From the NCBI RefSeq assembly GCF_000765675.1, contig NZ_JRPA02000002.1:105839-169838 (forward strand): DNA of 64,000 nucleotides. Reading direction: 5' to 3'. The DNA is from Helicobacter sp. MIT 05-5294 (GTDB lineage Bacteria; Campylobacterota; Campylobacteria; Campylobacterales; Helicobacteraceae). The translations under genes were made by a program, and so were the position numbers. The notes beneath the pieces are model-generated. The model was given only the letters and a program-made list of their open reading frames with translations, had not been told where the DNA came from and did not search any database. Shown here piece by piece: positions 57,962-64,000 of the stretch. Each line of letters starts with the position of its first letter. Position 1 is the first letter of the stretch.

Positions 57962-58810
57962 TTATGCTTCTGTTTTGAAATATTCTAGGGCTTGGGCGAT
58001 TGTTTTTTTCATATCTTTGCGTTGCACAATCATATCAATAAGCCCGTGTTCTAGTAGAAATTCCGCCGTTTGGAATCCTTGTGGTAAATCTGTGCCGATA
58101 GTTTGTTTAATCACTCTAGCACCTGCAAACCCAATCATCGCGCCGGGTTCTGCCATAATCAAATCCCCCAAAAACGCAAAGGAAGCACTTACTCCTCCTA
58201 ATGTGGGGTCGCTTAACACGGAAATAAAAGGCAAATGTGCCTCACTAAGTGCATTGAGTGCCGCGGAAGTTTTTGCCATTTGCATTAAAGAATAAGTGGA
58301 TTCTTGCATTCTTGCTCCACCGCTTGTGCTAACAATCACAAGACCTTGCCTTTTGTCTATGGCGCGTGAAATGGCGCGAATAATCTTTTCTCCCTCCACA
58401 GAAGCAAGTGAGCCTCCCATAAAGTTAAAATCAAACAAGGCAATTTGTGCGCCAATGCCTTCAATCGTGCATTCTCCGCTAAGGATTGAGCTGGGACGCC
58501 CACATTTTTTGGCATATTCTTCAATGCGTTTTTTGTAGCTTTTTTTATCCACAAAGTCCAAAGGATCATTGGGGGCAAGTTCTTTGTCAAACTCTACAAA
58601 GCTCCCCTCATCACACATTAATGCGATTCTATCTTCTAGACCAATGCGCATATGAAAATTGCATTTGGGGCAAGTGTGGAGTTGCGCAATGATTTCTTTG
58701 TAATACATTAACGCATTGCAACTCGGGCATTTCACCCAATGGCTAGGGGCAGCTTGTGGCACAGCTCTATCGTCCTTTTTGAAGTTTTTAAAAAAATCCG
58801 CAAAACCCAT
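57962..58810 (-). CDS. accD: Acetyl-CoA carboxylase carboxyltransferase subunit beta
   Basis: Beta subunit of the carboxyltransferase in malonyl-CoA formation, 282 residues. The N-terminal zinc ribbon is CPSCNALMYYKEI with CPKC, and the crotonase-like core has VSTSGGARMQEST and LGGVSASFAFLGD. AAGGA lies upstream. Order accD-rlmH as in H. pylori. Confidence 0.96.
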   Translation of the reverse strand: MGFADFFKNFKKDDRAVPQAAPSHWVKCPSCNALMYYKEIIAQLHTCPKCNFHMRIGLEDRIALMCDEGSFVEFDKELAPNDPLDFVDKKSYKKRIEEYAKKCGRPSSILSGECTIEGIGAQIALFDFNFMGGSLASVEGEKIIRAISRAIDKRQGLVIVSTSGGARMQESTYSLMQMAKTSAALNALSEAHLPFISVLSDPTLGGVSASFAFLGDLIMAEPGAMIGFAGARVIKQTIGTDLPQGFQTAEFLLEHGLIDMIVQRKDMKKTIAQALEYFKTEA

Positions 58811-58938
58811 TTGATTTCCTTAAAGGCTTAGGATTCCACATTGTTAAGCTTTAGGAATCCCAAAAACAACAATATTTTTGTAAAAAATTTCAAAATTGTA
58901 TAGAATTTCGTGTTAATTTACTCTAAAAAGAAAAAAAT

Positions 58939-59781
58939 ATGCAGATTTTGACGCAAGATTCTAGTATCACACTCTATAATGAGCATTTTCGCGAGGCTTA
59001 TCATAATGCAAATGACGGCGCATTGCAAGAAACTCTGCATAAGCATATTTTACCCGCCCTTTCTCTTCAAACCAATATGCCTTATTTGTCAGTGCTTGAT
59101 ATTTGCTTTGGGCTTGGATTTAATACGCTTTGTTTGCTTTTTGCGGCGCGTTTGCAAAACTTTAGTGGCAAAATAGCAATCCATTCTCCCGAGATTGACG
59201 AAAGGCTTTTGCCTCGTCTTTTGAGCTTCCCTTATCCAAAAGAATTGAAATCCCAACGCGTTGCTTTAGAGTCTCTTGTGAAAACGCATTATTTTAAAGA
59301 AGCGAATTTTGAAGTGGTTTTGCATTTAGGAGATGCGCGGGAGATTCTAGCTGGGTTTGTAGAGAATTGGAATCCCAAAAGGGATTTTCAAAAAGATTCC
59401 AACTTGCAAACGCAAAGGGAGCAAAGGATTCCAAAAATGCCTTTTAATGTGATTTTTCAAGACCCTTTTAGCCCCGCAAAGAATCGCAGTTTATGGACTT
59501 ATGAGTATTTTAAGAATCTCTATGTATTAAGTGCGCAAAATGTAGTGATAACGACTTATAGTCTTCATTCAGGTATGCTGTATTCTGCGTATCTTGCGGG
59601 ATTTTATGCTTATAGAGTGAAGCAAAAGCGCGTTCGGGATTCTGTGATTTTGACAAAAACAAGTGAGATTCCGCGACTTCGGCTAGAAAATGTGCTAGAA
59701 ATTACGCCAATTAATCTTGCACACAAAATCAAAGCAAACCCGAATCTTTGGGGGTTGTATGATGAAAATAAAGGCGTGTAG
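58939..59781 (+). CDS. MnmC-like tRNA wobble uridine methyltransferase domain protein
   Basis: SAM-dependent methyltransferase of 280 residues matching the MnmC2 (DUF752) domain, which methylates nm5U34 in tRNA. It has LDICFGLGFNTLCLL (SAM site) and FQDPFSPAKNRSLWTYEYF. The oxidase half (MnmC1) is absent. No clear ribosome site; the start is an ATG in AAAAATATGC. Followed after 8 nt by the ArsB-like transporter. Confidence 0.82.
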   Translation: MQILTQDSSITLYNEHFREAYHNANDGALQETLHKHILPALSLQTNMPYLSVLDICFGLGFNTLCLLFAARLQNFSGKIAIHSPEIDERLLPRLLSFPYPKELKSQRVALESLVKTHYFKEANFEVVLHLGDAREILAGFVENWNPKRDFQKDSNLQTQREQRIPKMPFNVIFQDPFSPAKNRSLWTYEYFKNLYVLSAQNVVITTYSLHSGMLYSAYLAGFYAYRVKQKRVRDSVILTKTSEIPRLRLENVLEITPINLAHKIKANPNLWGLYDENKGV

Positions 59782-59789
59782 AGGTTAAT

Positions 59790-61142
59790 ATGGCGTATGG
59801 CTTGTTTATAATTGTAATGCTGTTGATTTATTGGCGACCTTTTGGGATTCCGCTATGGGTTACTAGCACATTGGGTGCGGGTGTAGCATACTTACTTGGA
59901 ATCGTGAGTGCGCGTGATGTGTGGTTTGTGTGGGGAATGGTGTGGGATTCTACTTTGGTTTTGGTTGGGTTGATTGTTTTGAGTCTTGCAATGGAGCGCA
60001 TTGGGTTTTTTGCGTATTTGGCGCACAAAATAATACTTTTTGCGGGTGAAAAAGGAGGAGGAAAGTGTCTTTTCAAGCCTAATAACTTGGATTCTATGCA
60101 AGATTTATTGCAAATCCCTTGTAAAGCTTCGAAACTTTTTGTCTTTTTGGTGCTATTTGGGGCATTTTTGGCGTCATTTTTGGCAAACGATGGGGCGATT
60201 TTGATTCTAACTCCGCTGATGTTTGCGCTGTTTCCTAATAAAAACAAGGGATTCTTTGCGTCTTTGATTTTATTTTTGCTTTTTATGGGTTTTATTAGTG
60301 ATTTTGCTTCAAATCTCTTTGTGTTTTCAAATCTTACCAATATCCTAACCGCGTCTGTTTTTGGGATTTCGTTTGTTGATTTTGTGTGGTTTATGGCTTT
60401 GCCACAACTTTTTGCGATTCTTTCATCATTGTTGATTTTTTGGGTTGTTTTGGGCAGAAAGTTGCCCAAAACCTTATTGATGACAAGCAGTTTTAAAACA
60501 GATTCTATTAGCCCTTTTGGTATTTTCTTTTGTTTTTTGTTGCTCATTTTATTGCCAATTTTTGCAACTTTTGGGGCGCATTTTAGAATCCCACTTTCTA
60601 TTTTTGTAGGAATCTGCGCGATTTTGGCAGTGAGCTATGGGATAAAAATCCAAAAAATACAGCCATTTGTTTTACTTAAAAATTCGCCTTTTAGTGTGGT
60701 AGTTTTTAGCGTTGGCTTATTTGTGGTTGTATTTGGGTTAAAGAATGCAGGTTTGTTAGAGTTTATGCGCATTGGGATTGTTGAAATTAGCGCATTTGGA
60801 GAGCAGGTAAGGCTTTTGTATGTTGGATTTTTAAGTGCATTGGGGAGTAGTCTGATTAATAACTTACCAATGGTGATGCTAGGCGATTTAGCTCTTAAAG
60901 ATGCCTTTGACTTGCCGCTTGTCTTTGCACATTTACTAGGCTGTAATATCGGCGCGAAGCTCACGCCTATCGGCTCACTTGCGACACTTTTATGGCTTGT
61001 GAGCCTAAAGCGATATGGAGTGAAGATTCCGCTTTTTGAATTTTTTAAACTTAGCTTTATCTTTAGTGTGGTTGTGCTTTTTTGTGCGATTTTGGGGTTA
61101 ATTTTGAGCGTGAGTTTAGCGAAAGTGTTTTTAGAGTATTAA
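59790..61142 (+). CDS. ArsB/NhaD-superfamily permease
   Basis: Polytopic inner-membrane transporter of 450 residues with around 11-12 hydrophobic segments. FLANDGAILILTPLMFAL and GCNIGAKLTPIGSLATLLWL are blocks of ArsB-type anion pumps. Whether it exports arsenite cannot be told: no arsR, arsC or arsA is near. A TTAATATGG start follows AGAGG. Confidence 0.85.
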   Translation: MAYGLFIIVMLLIYWRPFGIPLWVTSTLGAGVAYLLGIVSARDVWFVWGMVWDSTLVLVGLIVLSLAMERIGFFAYLAHKIILFAGEKGGGKCLFKPNNLDSMQDLLQIPCKASKLFVFLVLFGAFLASFLANDGAILILTPLMFALFPNKNKGFFASLILFLLFMGFISDFASNLFVFSNLTNILTASVFGISFVDFVWFMALPQLFAILSSLLIFWVVLGRKLPKTLLMTSSFKTDSISPFGIFFCFLLLILLPIFATFGAHFRIPLSIFVGICAILAVSYGIKIQKIQPFVLLKNSPFSVVVFSVGLFVVVFGLKNAGLLEFMRIGIVEISAFGEQVRLLYVGFLSALGSSLINNLPMVMLGDLALKDAFDLPLVFAHLLGCNIGAKLTPIGSLATLLWLVSLKRYGVKIPLFEFFKLSFIFSVVVLFCAILGLILSVSLAKVFLEY

Positions 61143-61212
61143 AAGATTCCAAGCTTTAGAATCTGTGTTTTTTACAATCAGTGTTATTTGCTCTCCTTTT
61201 TAGCATTATAGT

Positions 61213-61570
61213 TTAATTTAAAAAGATTTTTTGATAAAAACAATGCTTAAAATCACGCAAAAACACTCCGCGATAAAAGCAGTCAAAAAAACGCCCTTTA
61301 AGCCCCAATCTTGCGTAATTAAAACTAAGTGCTGGTTGGATTCCCTCATTTAAAGTCATCAAAAGCAAAATCTTGAAATTAAAAAAGATTCGTGAAAATT
61401 TGAGTGGCATTTCCATAAATCAAAATGGAATAAACCCAAAAAGCGTCGCAAGGCTAAATCCTAATGCAAGTCGCTAGTGCAGCGGAACTAAGCCCAAAGC
61501 CAAACTTCACGATAAAAAGATAATCCAACGCAATATTGCTTAAAGCTAAAATCGCTCCGACTATATTGGA
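61213..61570 (-). pseudogene. MATE efflux pump remnant
   Basis: Fragments of a multidrug/toxin (MATE) pump. Frame 1 (about 61570-61454) reads NIVGAILALSNIALDYLFIV, then KFGFGLSSAALATCI, a stop, and frame 2 (61416-61213) reads LLLMTLNEGIQPALSFNYAR, the hinge block of MATE proteins. Both ends of the gene are missing, and at least one frameshift and a stop lie between the fragments. The rest of the 61143-61798 gap is non-coding. The homologue in H. pylori is HP0759-like. Confidence 0.65.
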
Positions 61571-61759
61571 CAGGGAGCAACGAAAGAGTAGATAATGGAG
61601 GTTTTAGGTATAGTTTGTCATTTTAAATAGTTATTTAGAGTCTTAAATTTAAATCCTATCATTGCAGCAAGAAGCAACTAAAGATTCCTCGAATCTCGGG
61701 ATTCCACATTTACAAATCGCAACGCAAACTGCAAAATCAAAAAATCTTAAAACAATTTG

Positions 61760-61765
61760 ATATAA
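61760..61765 (+). promoter_or_regulatory. -10 element of the DASS transporter gene
   Basis: TATAAT in TTTGATATAATTTTGAG, 34 nt before the ATG at 61799. Confidence 0.5.
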
Positions 61766-61798
61766 TTTTGAGAAAATTAGAGATTTAAGGGATTTGCG

Positions 61799-63202
61799 AT
61801 GAGGTTAAGACCACGATTGCATAAAAAATTAAAATTCAAAACACATTTTCAGATTTTATCGGGCTTGAGCTTAGCGATTTTTTGTGCCTTTGTGTCGGCT
61901 TTTTTGAGCATTTATTATTTTACTGCTTCTTTTGAAGTGGGGGCGTTTATTGGTATTTTATTTTTCTTGATTGTTTTGTGGATTAACGAAGCGTTGCCAC
62001 TTGGCATTGTTTCTTTGTTGCCGATTATTTTGTTTCCAGCCTTTGGAATCTTAGATGTCAAAAGCGCGACAAGCAACTATGCAAACCCTATTATTTTCTT
62101 GTTTTTGGGCGGGTTTATGTTAGCGATTGGAGTGGAAAAGATTGGTTTGCACAAAATCATCGCCAAGAAATTTTTGAGTTTTTTCCCGACGACGCCCAAA
62201 GGCGTTATTACCGCGCTTGGCGTGGCGAGTGTCGCACTAGGAAGTGTGCTATCTAACTCCACGGTGGCACTTTTGCTAATCCCTATTGCATTTTCTATCA
62301 CGCAAGAGGAATTGCTAAAGACTAGATTTTTGCTTGTTGTTGCCTTTGGCGCGAGTATTAGCGGAATCACAACGCCCATAGGCACACCGCCAAACCTCAT
62401 ATTTTTAGGATTTTTAGAGACCGTGCATTTTGAAAGCATTGGCTTTGCCGCGTGGATTTTTATGATGTTGCCTCTAACCTTAAGTATGCTGTATGTGATG
62501 ATTAAGATTCTTTCTTATAATCTCCCCAATGAGGAGCTTAAGATTGATGCTTTTGAGGATATTAAAATCACCTTTGAACATAAAAAACTAATGTTTTTGA
62601 TTGGGATTTTATTGTTATTGCTGTTGTTAAATTCTCCAATTAAGCCAATTTATAGCGGATTGGGATTCAATGAAAATATTTTGTTGCTTAGTTTTGGGCT
62701 TTTGATGTTTGTGCCAAAAATTGGCTGTTTGCGTTGGGAGGATTCCAAAGCGATTCCCTTTGAAGTGATGTTTCTCTTTGGTGCTGGTTTTTGTATTGCG
62801 ATGGCGATTGCAGAAATGCAGTTAGGAGACGCGTTTAAACCTGTTTTTGAATATTTTGGCAGTTTGCCGATTTTGATATTTTTACTCTGTGTTTGTCTTT
62901 TGGTTTTGTGCTTGACGATGTTTATTAGCTCTACGGCTTTGATTGCGATTCTTTTGTCTGCAATTTTTGCTTCTACAAAGGATTTTTTAGACCCACAAAT
63001 GCAAAGCTTGGTGATGTTGATTGCAACCATTTGTGTAGGATTCTCTTTTATGTTTCCCATTTCCACGCCACCTAATGCTATTGTGTTTAGCAAAGGCGGG
63101 ATAAAGATTTGGGATATGTTTCGGTTTGGAATCGTGTTGAGCTTTGCTGGAATCGTGCTAATTATCGCTTTTGGTATGCTTTATTGGCGTTGGTTCTTTT
63201 AG
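61799..63202 (+). CDS. DASS (SLC13) sodium/anion symporter
   Basis: Inner-membrane carrier of 467 residues in the divalent anion:sodium symporter family, likely for dicarboxylate, sulfate or phosphate. Around 11-12 hydrophobic segments start at residue 20. The two SNT-type repeats are SNSTVALLLIPIA with TTPIGTPPNLIFLG, and FPISTPPNAIVFS. The closest H. pylori gene I recall is HP0214. A short AAGGG element lies before ATG. Confidence 0.88.
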   Translation: MRLRPRLHKKLKFKTHFQILSGLSLAIFCAFVSAFLSIYYFTASFEVGAFIGILFFLIVLWINEALPLGIVSLLPIILFPAFGILDVKSATSNYANPIIFLFLGGFMLAIGVEKIGLHKIIAKKFLSFFPTTPKGVITALGVASVALGSVLSNSTVALLLIPIAFSITQEELLKTRFLLVVAFGASISGITTPIGTPPNLIFLGFLETVHFESIGFAAWIFMMLPLTLSMLYVMIKILSYNLPNEELKIDAFEDIKITFEHKKLMFLIGILLLLLLLNSPIKPIYSGLGFNENILLLSFGLLMFVPKIGCLRWEDSKAIPFEVMFLFGAGFCIAMAIAEMQLGDAFKPVFEYFGSLPILIFLLCVCLLVLCLTMFISSTALIAILLSAIFASTKDFLDPQMQSLVMLIATICVGFSFMFPISTPPNAIVFSKGGIKIWDMFRFGIVLSFAGIVLIIAFGMLYWRWFF

Positions 63203-63383
63203 TGGGTTTGTTGTTAGTAAGTCCTCATTAAAAGAGTTGCGCATTTAAGATTCTATTGGGTTTGCACGATGGCGTTGTGAAAATTGCAATTTTATCTTGT
63301 AAGATGGTTTGAATGAAGTTTCAGTAATGTTAAAACAAGCTTATCTAGGTTAAGATTCTAAAAATAAAACTTAGGAAGCAAGA

Positions 63384-64000
63384 ATGAACAATGTGCAAAT
63401 TTTAGTGCTAGACTTTGGCTCTCAATACACGCAGCTGATTGCGCGGAGATTGCGAGAATATGGTGTTTATACCGAGATTGTGCCGTATTTTGAAAGCATA
63501 GAATCCATACGAGCCAAAAACCCCAAAGGCATTATTTTAAGCGGCGGACCCGCAAGCGTGTATGAAAAAGACGCCTATAAGCCCGATAGTGCGATTTTTT
63601 CGCTTGGAATCCCCATTCTTGGCATTTGCTATGGTATGCAATATATCGCTGATTTTTTTGGCGGGCGGGTGATACGCGCAGACGCACAAGAGTTTGGCAA
63701 GGCGGTGCTAGAGATTTTAGAATCCAAACCAACCATAAATTTTGAACTTTATACTTACCAAAAATCGCCGCAAAACTTAAAGATATTGGTAGATTTATGG
63801 GAAGATTCTGTGCGCGCAAGCCACTTGTTTTTGAGCGAAAAAGATATTAAAGAAATTCGCCCCGAAGTTAAAAAGGCATTTCAAAGCTCTCAAAAGATTA
63901 TCATTGCCAAAAATCAAGACGAGTTTTTGGGCTTTATTGGAATAGAAAAAAACCAAATCGAAATGCTTTTTGTTGCACCCAATGCGTTTAAAAAAGGTGT
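63384..64000 (+). CDS. GuaA N-terminal fragment fused in frame to a GNAT acetyltransferase (runs off right edge)
   Basis: The ORF starts as GMP synthase: [37 protein letters not shown] and LGICYGMQY with nucleophile Cys82, down to [10 protein letters not shown] at about 112. There GuaA stops. The frame continues from about residue 116 as an acetyltransferase: [49 protein letters not shown], then the window ends at residue 205. The GuaA His/Glu catalytic pair and ATP-PPase domain are missing. The junction lies near 63720-63740, and codon ATA at 63735 sits where a GNAT start Met would be. AGGA precedes the ATG. Insertion, fusion, or a join error in the assembly are possible. Confidence 0.8.
   Translation, partial: MNNVQILVLDFGSQYTQLIARRLREYGVYTEIVPYFESIESIRAKNPKGIILSGGPASVYEKDAYKPDSAIFSLGIPILGICYGMQYIADFFGGRVIRADAQEFGKAVLEILESKPTINFELYTYQKSPQNLKILVDLWEDSVRASHLFLSEKDIKEIRPEVKKAFQSSQKIIIAKNQDEFLGFIGIEKNQIEMLFVAPNAFKKG

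Noticed and set aside
63532..63819. 95-codon minus-strand frame inside the GuaA-GNAT ORF
   Set aside because: No start signal and no family; antisense shadow of the plus-strand coding sequence.
1..64000. CRISPR array or insertion sequence
   Set aside because: I saw no regularly spaced direct repeats of CRISPR type, no cas genes and no transposase.

Overview
The window looks like a piece of a Helicobacter chromosome (Campylobacterota), more likely an enterohepatic species than H. pylori. Evidence: low GC; Helicobacter-type gene order (pgbA-like/glcD; lapB-like/rnhA/rnc/aroC; a membrane protein/dksA/rlmH/accD; dnaG next to a PP-loop gene); a CjaA-type lipoprotein; a tmRNA whose 5' part is recognisably Helicobacter; and poly-G contingency tracts. 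GroES is only 86 residues and lacks the metal-binding tail of H. pylori HspA, and a biotin-dependent pyruvate carboxylase/oxaloacetate decarboxylase subunit is present. Both argue against H. pylori.

Layout. 1-8.2 kb: yraN, an orphan gene, a secreted PgbA-like protein, glcD, then a tight fabZ-lpxA-clpX-mreB-mreC run (lipid A, proteolysis, cell shape). 8.4-11.8 kb: a small ORF, pycB/oadA, xseA. 11.9-21.3 kb, all minus: a poly-G phase-variable radical SAM gene (frame-shifted off here), a gamma-carbonic-anhydrase-like protein, a D-lactate dehydrogenase fusion, a SPASM-type radical SAM protein, a LolC/E permease and secA. 21.4-26 kb: hemE, cstA-ybdD, a degenerate repeat, and a secreted or flagellar-like protein. 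26-30.6 kb, minus: soluble CZB chemoreceptor, nitroreductase, PP-loop ATPase, dnaG. 30.7-35.8 kb: lapB-like, rnhA, rnc, aroC, pseG-like, DUF411. 36-42.6 kb, minus: dnaE, SUI1/YciH, rluB and a second poly-G phase-variable gene, DUF2972/sulfotransferase-like, also off. 42.8-49.4 kb: cysteine-type binding protein, aspB, groESL behind a consensus promoter, pepF. 49.4-52.6 kb: an SspB-like protein, a DUF5644-like protein, a cysteine-stripped HdrB-like protein, a small membrane protein, a broken cutA, and tmRNA. 52.7-58.8 kb: a paralogue of the first radical SAM gene, panB, ruvB, a decayed gene, a membrane protein, dksA, rlmH, accD. 58.9-64 kb: MnmC-like methyltransferase, ArsB-like permease, a MATE pump remnant, a DASS anion transporter, and an ORF that starts as GuaA and turns into a GNAT acetyltransferase before running off the edge.

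Most of the window is housekeeping. The accessory signal lies in (i) two poly-G switches with the same architecture, both off by one or two bases, in genes probably linked to surface glycan decoration; (ii) the GuaA-GNAT chimera; (iii) a possible ClpX adaptor (SspB-like) about 2.3 kb from ssrA, in the same window as clpX; (iv) several fresh or old gene wrecks (cutA, MATE, the locus downstream of ruvB); and (v) a striking excess of the pentamer GATTC/GAATC across both coding and intergenic DNA.
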